Virus record (IMG/VR): IMGVR_UViG_3300035034_000207
Span: 1 to 64,000 of that record
Length of the DNA stretch: 64,000 nt
Reading direction: 5' to 3' (one strand)
Source: a virus
The stretch's first letter is position 1; each line of letters begins with the position of its first letter. A program made the translations under genes and the position numbers. Under the pieces are notes generated by a model that saw nothing but the letters and a program-made list of their open reading frames with translations, was not told the DNA's origin and did no database searches. Below, piece after piece: positions 13,665 to 20,834 of the stretch.

Positions 13665-14757
13665 GAATTCGTTAATATATTCTACAAGATCTTTAACTGG
13701 TAAATTCGTTCAAAGCTTACTTCAGTGTATGAAAGTTGTTGAAACATGTTCTAACAATATAGATATATGTATGACTACTAAAGAATTTTCTACAATAGAT
13801 AAAATCAGAATAGAATCATGTTTACCAGATCTAAATCCTATTCACTTATACTTTGATTATTATTTTAAAGAAGTTAATCCACATAAAGGATATTGGGAAG
13901 ATATCTATAATGAAATAGATATCGAATGTTTTAAGAAATATGACGCTATCTTTATCTACGGCGGTATTCTATCTAGCGCTTCTAATATATTTCGTGGAAC
14001 AAAAAGAACTATATTATTCCCAACAAACAATGATAGATTCCAGATCAACTTTGTGTCTGTTGGTATACATTTAACTCACCTCTTAGGTTGTATTAAAGCA
14101 TCTAAAGAATTGGGCATACCTTTATACGAAATTGTCTACGATACACAAGAAGCTTCTATTGGTGATTTTCATTCTGATTATGTTCCAGAAAAATATCAGA
14201 AGATTCATAACTATGATATTGAAGATTATAAGATGAAACGCGTTGATATGTTACAATATTTTTATGACACTGAAGATCATATGTTTTTTGAAGGCGAAAC
14301 AGATCTATCACAGAAGATATATGATTTTACGTTTGGATACACTATTATAACTAAAAACAGAGCAGAAGCTCAGGATTCATATGATAATATTTTTAGTAAA
14401 TTTAAGAAGACTAATATATTTGCTCATAATAAACTAGAAAAGACATCCAATTTTGTTGACAGAGATACGTATCTTAGATATATTAAACATTCGAAATACA
14501 CGTTAGTAATACCTCCGTATGATAAGAAATCTATTTCAGTGTTTAGAATCATAGAATCTATAAAGAATAATTGTATACCACTTATTCACCCAGATTGTAC
14601 TATTTCTGACATTGAAAAGTCATATGATGTAAGTTTCAATGATTTAATTATTGATGATAGTTGGGAAGTATTCTCAGATAGTAAATACGCTAAAGTATTG
14701 GAATACCTTAAAGATAAATTTTTACCATTTAGAATTGGATTTGATAAAATAACATGA
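13657..14757 (+). CDS. Glycosyltransferase-like protein 1
   Basis: 366 residues without a clear named family. The C-terminal third (YTLVIPPYDKKSISVFRIIESIKNNCIPLI, about residues 281-311 in two parts) has the look of the donor-binding half of GT-B glycosyltransferases, where a helix after a Pro-rich strand holds the nucleotide. It shares the overall plan, and the pattern KY-T-x-IP...I-x-x-G/N-x-IP-x-x-HPD, with the next gene (HPDCTISD here, HPDYASEV there), so the two are probably distant paralogs. It is coupled by overlap on both sides. A DNA-base or surface-glycan transferase role is inferred from context. Confidence 0.55.
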   Translation: MYKNSLIYSTRSLTGKFVQSLLQCMKVVETCSNNIDICMTTKEFSTIDKIRIESCLPDLNPIHLYFDYYFKEVNPHKGYWEDIYNEIDIECFKKYDAIFIYGGILSSASNIFRGTKRTILFPTNNDRFQINFVSVGIHLTHLLGCIKASKELGIPLYEIVYDTQEASIGDFHSDYVPEKYQKIHNYDIEDYKMKRVDMLQYFYDTEDHMFFEGETDLSQKIYDFTFGYTIITKNRAEAQDSYDNIFSKFKKTNIFAHNKLEKTSNFVDRDTYLRYIKHSKYTLVIPPYDKKSISVFRIIESIKNNCIPLIHPDCTISDIEKSYDVSFNDLIIDDSWEVFSDSKYAKVLEYLKDKFLPFRIGFDKIT

Positions 14758-15983
14758 AACATATAGCCTTCGCAAAAATTGGTAAATCTATTAAGTTTAA
14801 GACAGCGTTCTCTCCTATTGGCGGCGATAACGAGCCAGGATCTATGTTAAGAATTCTTGCTAACAATAATCCAGATAAAACTTTCTATTTAATTGGTAAG
14901 TCAGATTTTAGGAAACTATCATATGATGATCGCATTACGTTATTTCCATATGATAATGTAGTTGATGTTCTAACTGGGTATAAAAACGAAAACCGTGATT
15001 ATCTAAAGAATAAGCTTGCTTCTATGAATATAACTATTGACTATTCTATTTTCATGATTGGTCAGATCGGTACTGTTACTATTCCAAATAGAATTGAACA
15101 AATTAAGGACAGATCGCTAACTGCTTCAGTAATTGAGATGACCTTAGGATATTCTACACCAATTATTGAATGGATAAATTCTGAGAAGGTTCCATTCATT
15201 GAAATAGTTAACGATCCTAGATATACTTTAGCTCAAAGCCGGGATATAATTGAAAACCCAGTTAAGACTCTGTCTCAGTTTACAGGAACATATGAGAAGA
15301 AGACAATACGATCATACGAAGACCAGACACGAGAGAACCACACTATAAATACTAAGTACGCTGAAATGGAAAAGATCTTTCTTTATGATAGAAAATTCCC
15401 AATTAATATTGATAAAAATACTAATTTTGTAATGATTCTAAACGAAGGACACCCTTCAAGATTCCAACAAGTTAAAGAATGGATCCTAGATAATATTGAA
15501 CATGCCAATATCTATGGCAAATGGGAACATCCTTTATCTTTACCTTACAATAATTTTAAAGGTACAATACAAATTGAACATGCACAAAGACTATTGACAA
15601 GTGTGAAGTATACGTTTATAATACCAATATTAAAAGGTTGGGCTACATCAAAATATATTGAAATGATTCAAGCAGGCGTTATACCATTCTTTCATCCTGA
15701 CTACGCCAGCGAAGTTCCTGAAGTATTAAAAAGAATACCAGAGTTTCTAATATGTAAGAAGCCTGAAGATCTTGGTAAAAAAATTAAATTCTTAAATGAT
15801 AGTGATGAACTACGTGAAAAGATTTTGGCACTACTACAAAAAGAATTTCTAACAGATGATATGTATGATGGGACTAAACTAAATGATATTGTAATGTCTT
15901 CTATTAATAGCGATTATGTACAAGTTAATAAAGGTGATTATAAGAAACTAGAAACAAACTTATTAGATGGGTTATTTAAATAA
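14754..15983 (+). CDS. Glycosyltransferase-like protein 2
   Basis: 409 residues, starting in an ATGA overlap with glycosyltransferase-like protein 1. The N-terminus KIGKSIKFKTAFSPIGGDNEP and the C-terminal KYTFIIPILKGWATSKYIEMIQAGVIPFFHPDY suggest a two-Rossmann (GT-B) transferase; the latter block parallels VIPPY...CIPLIHPDC of its neighbour. It is not recognisably the T4 alpha- or beta-glucosyltransferase. Being flanked by an activated-sugar enzyme and a C5-methyltransferase-like protein, between gp42 and gp56, it is a candidate for modifying hydroxymethylcytosine in DNA. Confidence 0.55.
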   Translation: MKHIAFAKIGKSIKFKTAFSPIGGDNEPGSMLRILANNNPDKTFYLIGKSDFRKLSYDDRITLFPYDNVVDVLTGYKNENRDYLKNKLASMNITIDYSIFMIGQIGTVTIPNRIEQIKDRSLTASVIEMTLGYSTPIIEWINSEKVPFIEIVNDPRYTLAQSRDIIENPVKTLSQFTGTYEKKTIRSYEDQTRENHTINTKYAEMEKIFLYDRKFPINIDKNTNFVMILNEGHPSRFQQVKEWILDNIEHANIYGKWEHPLSLPYNNFKGTIQIEHAQRLLTSVKYTFIIPILKGWATSKYIEMIQAGVIPFFHPDYASEVPEVLKRIPEFLICKKPEDLGKKIKFLNDSDELREKILALLQKEFLTDDMYDGTKLNDIVMSSINSDYVQVNKGDYKKLETNLLDGLFK

Positions 15984-15984
15984 T

Positions 15985-17241
15985 ATGAAAAGTACTAAAG
16001 ATATAACATGGTCTGCATTGATTCCTCTTATTGGAGGATTTCCGTTAGGTGCTGAAGCTGAGCTAAATAAACCACCCGAGCAAATAATTGGTTACGGTTT
16101 TCCGCATGATAATCAATACATACACTATCAGGAAGAAGTTCTTGGAAGGAAAATGGATAAGGTTGTTCTAAATGAAGAAGGTGTTGTTATATCAGGTAAT
16201 GCTCTAAAACATGTTAATATTATTGTAGCAACACCTCCATGTTCGGCTTTGTCATCTTTAAATTGTGGTAAATGCAATTCTGTTAAAGGCGCGACCGCGG
16301 AATCTACAAAGTGGATGGATTATGCTCTACGCGAATCGTTGGGAACAATCAAATGTGATGTTTTCATGTTAGAAAATGCGCCAGCACTTGCTTCTAATAA
16401 AGGGGCTGAAATGGCGAAAAGATTATCTGAGACAGCTAATCAATATGGTTATTCGTCTGGTTATTATAAAACAAGTACAAAACACCATGGTATACCACAA
16501 AACAGACAACGAACGTTCTTTTTTGCGTGGAAATCTGATAGAGCTCCAGAACTGCCATGGGTTCGTAAACCTAGAGAAAACTTTAAGACGTTTCTAGAAA
16601 ATATACCTAGCGATCTAACACAACAAGATCTTATCATAAACACGAAAGTAACATCTGAACCATATTATATATACATGAAAGATAAACTTAATCTTGATGT
16701 TAGATCGGCAATGATAGAATCAGGATTAAAGACAACGTTACAATATGTTATGAAACGCGATGATATTGAAAAGGCGTTAGCTTATTTTAACGAAACAAAT
16801 AACGAACTTGGTATTAAACTAGCCAGTCATGTAATTAAAAAGAAAGCTATGGGTCTTGGTGTTTGGGATGGATCTGTTCATGTTTTTGACGATACTATGA
16901 ATGCGCTGATTGGTAGAAACATGAATGATACAATTCACCCAAGTCATGATAGATCGTTGAATGTTCGTGAAGCGCTTTGTCTGATGGGCTTTCCTGAAGA
17001 CTTTGAACTACAAGGTGGTCTGAAGAATACAAACATGATAGCTCAGAACGTTCCTGCTTGTACTGCAGCCGACATGGTCATGTTTGCTTGTATGTTTATT
17101 AACAGAGAACTTCAAACGTCAAATTCAAATGTTATTTTCCAGAATAATGAAAACAAAAAACATTTACCTGTTACGTTTAAAAGCGATATAATAGCGGTCG
17201 ATGAATTAGCTTCTCCCATGGAAGAATTATTTACAAAATAG
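15985..17241 (+). CDS. C5-cytosine methyltransferase-like protein
   Basis: 418 residues from ATG 15985 (an upstream in-frame ATG at 15967 lies inside the previous gene). C5-MTase motifs in order: ALIPLIGGFPLGAE (motif I), ATPPCSALS (motif IV, catalytic Cys), FMLENAPAL (motif VI, Glu), GIPQNRQRTFFFAW (motif VIII) and NVREALCLMGFPEDF plus a NVP-containing motif X near residues 360-366. Motif I is odd: the usual FxGxGG is IPLIGG, losing the first Gly and the Phe. In a genome where cytosine C5 is already substituted, an ordinary methyltransferase has no self substrate; action on host DNA or a changed chemistry is possible. Confidence 0.75.
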   Translation: MKSTKDITWSALIPLIGGFPLGAEAELNKPPEQIIGYGFPHDNQYIHYQEEVLGRKMDKVVLNEEGVVISGNALKHVNIIVATPPCSALSSLNCGKCNSVKGATAESTKWMDYALRESLGTIKCDVFMLENAPALASNKGAEMAKRLSETANQYGYSSGYYKTSTKHHGIPQNRQRTFFFAWKSDRAPELPWVRKPRENFKTFLENIPSDLTQQDLIINTKVTSEPYYIYMKDKLNLDVRSAMIESGLKTTLQYVMKRDDIEKALAYFNETNNELGIKLASHVIKKKAMGLGVWDGSVHVFDDTMNALIGRNMNDTIHPSHDRSLNVREALCLMGFPEDFELQGGLKNTNMIAQNVPACTAADMVMFACMFINRELQTSNSNVIFQNNENKKHLPVTFKSDIIAVDELASPMEELFTK

Positions 17242-17255
17242 AAAGAAATAAAAAT

Positions 17256-17783
17256 ATGTCAGAATTTAATGAATGTGCAGATCTTCTAAAAGAAGATGAT
17301 GTTTCTAAATTTAAAACTCTATATAAAACAATGTTAGATAAGGGTGTTAATCCACTTGACGAAATGTTTAAGATGCAAAACTCTCTACAAGAAGCTCTTG
17401 GTTCTAAGTTTCCTGAACGTTGTAAACCACCAAAAGCTATACAAACAAAAGGAGAACTAACAGATTTTCTAAAAGATCAAAAATCCGCTATTGATGATGA
17501 GTTTCGTGAATTGTTTGAAGCAGTTGTTGGTATGTCTAGAGATTCATCTATTCGATCTGCAAACTGGAAGAAATGGAAATCTAAATACGATGATATTAGA
17601 TCAGAGAAAACAAATGAAAACTTAACAAGTAACGACGTAGCCGAACGTTCATTTGAAGCTATTGACATTTTCCATTTTGTTATTAATTTATACCTTGGCT
17701 TAGACATTGACGCTGAGATGTTATTTGTCATGTATTGTATTAAAAATAAAGAGAATTTTGATAGACAAGACAGAGGATACTAA
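17256..17783 (+). CDS. gp56: dCTP pyrophosphatase (dCTPase-dUTPase)
   Basis: Hydrolyses dCTP and dUTP to monophosphates, keeping normal cytosine out of phage DNA and feeding dCMP to gp42. The 175-residue protein follows T4 gp56 closely: FNECADLLK at the start, DPLxxM-like DEMFKMQNSLQ, IDDEFRELFEAVVGMSR (metal-binding Glu residues, about 86-103), WKKWKSKY, and IDIFHFVINLYLGLDIDAEMLF...YCIKNKENFDRQDRGY at the C-terminus. The all-alpha NTP pyrophosphatase fold uses the ExxE and ExxD type residues seen here. It closes the modification block, 14 bases after the methyltransferase-like gene. Confidence 0.93.
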   Translation: MSEFNECADLLKEDDVSKFKTLYKTMLDKGVNPLDEMFKMQNSLQEALGSKFPERCKPPKAIQTKGELTDFLKDQKSAIDDEFRELFEAVVGMSRDSSIRSANWKKWKSKYDDIRSEKTNENLTSNDVAERSFEAIDIFHFVINLYLGLDIDAEMLFVMYCIKNKENFDRQDRGY

Positions 17784-17786
17784 TAT

Positions 17787-18404
17787 ATGTCATATTCAGT
17801 CGGTGAAGACAACCTACTACAGAGTTCGTGCAATTATGTTGAACAAATAGACCACGACCTTAAGAAATATTCTCAGGGTAGAAATATATGCGACTATGTT
17901 GTTATACATTACACAGCGGGTGGGTCCAAAACTTCAGCCTTAAATAGTTTCAAAAATCCCAACACACAAGCGTCGTGGCACCTAACAATTGATAGAGAAG
18001 GCGGCGTGTCCCAGCTATATGATTTTAGAAAAATTGCATGGCATGCTGGAAGATCAGAATATATTCGTAGAGATTTGATGAGAATAAATGGATTAAACAA
18101 ATGGGCAATTGGTATTGAATTAATTGCTTGGGGTCAACTAACAAAAAAGAACGAAGTTTACTATTCGTGGGCAGGCACAAAGGTTCCAGCTGAAGAAGTT
18201 TATATTGATTCGGCTGGCGTTCCGTTTCATACAATCACAGAAAAACAGATTAAAACATGCAGCGAAATAGTTCCAGCATTGTTTAAGAAGTATAATTGTG
18301 TAGATGTTGTTGGTCACTGTGAAATATCACCAGGTAGAAAGACAGACCCAGCTGAACAAGGGATGAAAAGAATTGTGTTTCCACTAAGAAAACAGTTGAC
18401 ATAG
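17787..18404 (+). CDS. N-acetylmuramoyl-L-alanine amidase (endolysin)
   Basis: 205 residues of the Amidase_2/PGRP fold, which cleaves the bond between muramic acid and the stem peptide. Zinc ligands appear as YVVIHYTAG (His, about residue 43), IAWHAGRS (His in the WHAG region, about 88) and the distal VVGHCEISPGRKTDPAEQ (His and the K-TDP site, about 171-188). WHLTIDREGGVSQLYD matches the substrate-groove strands. No signal peptide or cell-wall-binding repeat is visible, so a holin is needed. It lies at the end of the modification block rather than in a late lysis cassette. Confidence 0.88.
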   Translation: MSYSVGEDNLLQSSCNYVEQIDHDLKKYSQGRNICDYVVIHYTAGGSKTSALNSFKNPNTQASWHLTIDREGGVSQLYDFRKIAWHAGRSEYIRRDLMRINGLNKWAIGIELIAWGQLTKKNEVYYSWAGTKVPAEEVYIDSAGVPFHTITEKQIKTCSEIVPALFKKYNCVDVVGHCEISPGRKTDPAEQGMKRIVFPLRKQLT

Positions 18405-18424
18405 TCTTGTAGATGTTGTATTAT
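18396..18424 (+). promoter_or_regulatory. Sigma70-type early promoter
   Basis: TTGACA (18396-18401), 17-nt spacer, TATTAT (18419-18424), starting inside the last codons of the amidase gene. It feeds the microgene at 18467 through a leader ending in TTGAGGAATATATC. Confidence 0.8.
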
Positions 18425-18466
18425 ATCTAATTGAAATTAATAAACAATAAACTTGAGGAATATATC

Positions 18467-18556
18467 ATGGGTTATTATACAAATCACGAAGGCATTGCAA
18501 CAGGATTCAAAGACCAAACAGAAGCTGAGTTTTTCGAATTTAAAGAGATTGTGTAA
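18467..18556 (+). CDS. 29-residue early peptide
   Basis: ATG at 18467 is preceded by TTGAGGAATATATC, the same initiation leader as the 8009 and 3114 genes, and by a near-perfect promoter. The peptide MGYYTNHEGIATG...EFKEIV is acidic and soluble. The strong promoter and leader argue that this very short ORF is translated. No family recognised. Confidence 0.6.
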   Translation: MGYYTNHEGIATGFKDQTEAEFFEFKEIV

Positions 18557-18561
18557 TTTAA

Positions 18562-18690
18562 ATGAGTATAGTAAGATGTGAACATTGCGATAGATATATT
18601 GACTTGGATTATATTGATTCATGTGATGACGACGATAACACAACATGTGCTATAAGCATATATAATGGAAGCGTTAATGAGACAAAATAA
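18562..18690 (+). CDS. 42-residue peptide with CxxC motif
   Basis: Begins five bases after the previous microgene and overlaps the nuclease gene by 14 bases. The N-terminus is MSIVRCEHCDRYIDLDY, a CxxC knuckle like one half of a zinc ribbon, followed by an acidic run and two more Cys residues. Probably a small metal-binding protein; it could be a transcription-factor or nuclease modulator, but nothing shows a target. Confidence 0.5.
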   Translation: MSIVRCEHCDRYIDLDYIDSCDDDDNTTCAISIYNGSVNETK

Positions 18691-19396
18691 AATATTATTT
18701 CCAAGGATAGTTGATTATAGAATACTATTTGATGATAACACATTCCCAGATCTCCTTTGTGAAACTCTAGAAACTGGTAGAACATATCAGAATCCTAGTG
18801 GTAATAAATATCCATCTATAACAACTGTTCTCGGCCAATCTAAAACAGATGAAGACATGGCTGGTATTCAACGTTGGCGAGATTCTGTTGGTCATGAAGA
18901 AGCTGATAGAATCTTTAAAGAAGCTGGTAAACGCGGGACAGCTTTGCATGATCTGTGCGAGAATTTCATAAAGGATTACAACAATTTTAAAGAACCTAAA
19001 AAACTTACACGAGACTATTATTTGTTCAAACAAGTTTATCCTTATTTGGAGCATGTTAATGATGTTCTAGGTATTGAGGCTGCCATGTATTCTAATACTT
19101 TAAAGGTAGCAGGTAAGACAGACTTAATAGCATCATATAAATCAACAAGATCTATCATAGACTTTAAGACATCTAGAAAACGTAAAGACTACTGGATGAT
19201 ACAAGACTACTTTATTCAAATGTGCGCGTATGGTTTGATGTATGCTGATATGTTTAAAGTTCCAATTACACAAGGCGTTATTCTAATGGCCATGGATGAT
19301 AATAAACAAAGTCCTGGCGACGAATTCATAGTAGATTTACGTGATTATATTAAACCTCTTCTAGAAAGAGTTAGAGTGTTCTATGCCAAATACTGA
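18677..19396 (+). CDS. PD-(D/E)XK-family exonuclease
   Basis: 239 residues. The nuclease core reads GIEAAMYS (Glu), GKTDLIASYKS (Asp) and SIIDFKTSRK (D-x-K, about residues 160-170), the order of the RecB-like/PDDEXK_1 family. An N-terminal KYPSITTVLGQS and a GTALHDLCENF helix are also typical of this family. I chose ATG 18677, which has GGAAG five bases upstream, over ATG 18665. It probably degrades host DNA or processes ends for recombination. It is followed by a coiled-coil microgene and then a DexA-like exonuclease. Confidence 0.75.
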   Translation: MRQNKILFPRIVDYRILFDDNTFPDLLCETLETGRTYQNPSGNKYPSITTVLGQSKTDEDMAGIQRWRDSVGHEEADRIFKEAGKRGTALHDLCENFIKDYNNFKEPKKLTRDYYLFKQVYPYLEHVNDVLGIEAAMYSNTLKVAGKTDLIASYKSTRSIIDFKTSRKRKDYWMIQDYFIQMCAYGLMYADMFKVPITQGVILMAMDDNKQSPGDEFIVDLRDYIKPLLERVRVFYAKY

Positions 19397-19538
19397 ATAT
19401 ATTAAACAACTTAATGTTATTATACAGAATTATGAAAATAAAATTCGCGAATTAAAAACCACAATAGGATATAAAGAGTTTGAAATTGGTAAACTTAGAA
19501 AACAAGTTAGTGTGTTAAAACAAACATTAACTTGTTAA
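19383..19538 (+). CDS. Small coiled-coil protein (51 aa)
   Basis: Overlaps the end of the nuclease gene by 14 bases. The sequence IKQLNVIIQNYENKIRELKTTI...KLRKQVSVLKQTL has hydrophobic residues spaced every three to four positions throughout, so it is likely one coiled coil. Such small proteins often act as dimerising partners. No family recognised. Confidence 0.5.
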   Translation: MPNTEYIKQLNVIIQNYENKIRELKTTIGYKEFEIGKLRKQVSVLKQTLTC

Positions 19539-19581
19539 CCGGGTGTAGAAAAGATAAAAACCACAACAAAAAGAAAAACAA

Positions 19582-20112
19582 ATGACAGATATAATGGCAG
19601 ACATTGAGACACTTGGTAAGAAGCCGGGCTGTATAGTATTATCAATCGGCGCAAGCACGTTTGATCCTTATGATGAATATGAATCAAACGATTTCTACGT
19701 TAATATATGTCCATACGACAGTATGAAGCTTGGATTTACTACAGACCCAGATACAATAAAATGGTGGTCTAAACAATCAAAAGAATCCAAAGAACAACTA
19801 AAAGATAATAGAAAATCTGTATATGATTCTGTTAAAGAGTTTCATACGTGGTTTAAAGACGTTAAGGGTGAAAAGCTATGGTGTCAGGGTATAAATTTTG
19901 ATGAACCAATTATGAATGAGTTGTTTGTACGTATGGATATTCCTATTCCATGGAAATTTTGGAATGTTAGGGATACTAGGACTGTATATGATGTTTGTAA
20001 TTTTGATGCTAGATCTGAACCACGTGGTGGAACATATCACAATGCGTTGGATGATTCCAAACATCAGATTAAATGTTTACGTAAAGCTTTAAGTTTTGAA
20101 GGAGTAGAATAG
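19582..20112 (+). CDS. dexA: DexA-like 3'-5' exonuclease
   Basis: 176 residues of the DnaQ/RNase T superfamily, closest in layout to T4 DexA. ADIETLG (DxE, residues 6-12) is motif I, WCQGINFDEPIMNELF matches the DexA motif II region, FWNVRDTRTVYD is the characteristic DexA block, and YHNALDDSKHQIKCL (HxAxxD) is motif III. T4 DexA is 227 residues, so this version is shorter. It likely removes nucleotides from single-stranded 3' ends during replication or host DNA breakdown. Confidence 0.8.
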   Translation: MTDIMADIETLGKKPGCIVLSIGASTFDPYDEYESNDFYVNICPYDSMKLGFTTDPDTIKWWSKQSKESKEQLKDNRKSVYDSVKEFHTWFKDVKGEKLWCQGINFDEPIMNELFVRMDIPIPWKFWNVRDTRTVYDVCNFDARSEPRGGTYHNALDDSKHQIKCLRKALSFEGVE

Positions 20113-20114
20113 AA

Positions 20115-20267
20115 ATGATTGTTATAAATGTATTATGGTGTTTTACCATTGTGTTGCTTGGAGCTCTAGTAGTAAGCTTGTTTGTTCCTATTATGGTTGG
20201 TGAGCCCGATCGTGCTGTTTTGTGTCGTTTTAATGAGTCTGACTGCCGTGGCTGGCACAGCACTTGA
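20115..20267 (+). CDS. Small single-helix membrane protein (50 aa), possibly frame-split
   Basis: Starts two bases after the DexA-like gene. The first 28 residues form a strong hydrophobic helix (VLWCFTIVLLGALVVSLFV); the rest is short and polar. A second frame open from 20176 to 20307 encodes another hydrophobic helix with a basic end (VLFCVVLMSLTAVAGTALEAYF...GWRQKK). Either two overlapping membrane genes, as in some holin/spanin pairs, or one two-helix protein broken by an indel. Confidence 0.5.
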   Translation: MIVINVLWCFTIVLLGALVVSLFVPIMVGEPDRAVLCRFNESDCRGWHST

Positions 20268-20310
20268 AGCGTATTTTGTTGAAATGGGTTGGAGACAAAA
20301 GAAGTAATAC

Positions 20311-20364
20311 AAAAAAAAAATTGGTTGCACAATATATTACTAATCAATACCGTGCAACCAATTT
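20311..20364 (-). terminator. Intrinsic terminator for the minus-strand mini-operon
   Basis: A 13-bp perfect stem, 20318-20330 with 20352-20364, and on the minus strand a run of T (A10 at 20311-20320 on the plus strand). On the plus strand no T-run follows, so it mainly ends the minus transcript of 20666-20370. Confidence 0.8.
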
Positions 20365-20369
20365 ATATA

Positions 20370-20504
20370 TTAGTCTTCTAACATTTTACGTAACTTATTC
20401 AAATCAGCAGATAGTTTACGCATATGTCTTTTAGTTCTTTCATGTGATTTTTTTACATCTTCAGACATAGTTAATATAGCCGACGCTTGTGTTTTATTTT
20501 TCAT
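20370..20504 (-). CDS. 44-residue helical basic peptide
   Basis: Minus-strand microgene ending just before a strong terminator and starting behind AGAAAGATAAAATT. The peptide (MKNKTQASAILTMSEDV... RHMRKLSADLNKLRKML) is basic and predicted helical. It is the second gene of a two-gene early-type operon facing against its plus-strand neighbours. No family recognised. Confidence 0.55.
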   Translation of the reverse strand: MKNKTQASAILTMSEDVKKSHERTKRHMRKLSADLNKLRKMLED

Positions 20505-20519
20505 AATTTTATCTTTCTA

Positions 20520-20666
20520 TTAGAAGTTTAAGTTGTTGTAGTCGTTTAACATAGAAATAGCAATCATTTTCGAATTTGTTATATCTACGATCTGTTGTGA
20601 GATTGTATCTATAATACAAATACTTCCTGATGCTAGTTCCCTTTCTAATCTATACCTTTTACACAT
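20520..20666 (-). CDS. 48-residue hypothetical peptide
   Basis: Has one of the best ribosome-binding sites in the window (AAAGGAGTTGATAA before ATG 20666). The peptide begins MCKRYRLERELASGS and ends NDYNNLNF. It heads the minus-strand mini-operon whose upstream region contains a palindrome around a -10 box. Strong initiation and a dedicated terminator argue that it is a real gene. Function unknown. Confidence 0.6.
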   Translation of the reverse strand: MCKRYRLERELASGSICIIDTISQQIVDITNSKMIAISMLNDYNNLNF

Positions 20667-20680
20667 TTATCAACTCCTTT

Positions 20681-20710
20681 CAATTGTTGTTGTTATAATA
20701 CAAACAATTG
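20681..20710 (-). promoter_or_regulatory. Promoter -10 flanked by palindrome (candidate operator)
   Basis: CAATTGTT (20681-20688) and AACAATTG (20703-20710) form a perfect 8-bp inverted repeat. Between them, on the minus strand, lies TATTATAAC, a likely -10 box for the 20666 gene; no good -35 is seen, so an activator or a host factor may be needed. Confidence 0.5.
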
Positions 20711-20822
20711 AAAAAGAAAAATGTTCTAAAAATAATTTAAAAAATATGCATTTTTATGATTTATTTTACTATAATAACTTAAAACCTAATCTAGACATCA
20801 AATTACATGTTTATTAAATAAG

Positions 20823-20830
20823 AATAAATA
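20823..20830 (+). promoter_or_regulatory. Late promoter of the 20835 gene
   Basis: AATAAATA four nucleotides before ATG 20835, with no ribosome-binding site between. A T4-like late start would fall at or within this ATG; a second in-frame ATG follows at 20841. Confidence 0.6.
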
Positions 20831-20834
20831 TAGA

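Noticed and set aside
18396-18690. 18467-18690 region considered as a non-coding RNA like the one at 9072
   Set aside because: It carries the strong early initiation leader before an ATG and two consecutive short frames, the second with a CxxC motif, and no terminator follows.
20318-20364. Hairpin considered as a terminator for the plus-strand DexA-like transcript
   Set aside because: There is no T-run after the stem on the plus strand; the A-run before it provides a T-run only for the minus-strand transcript.
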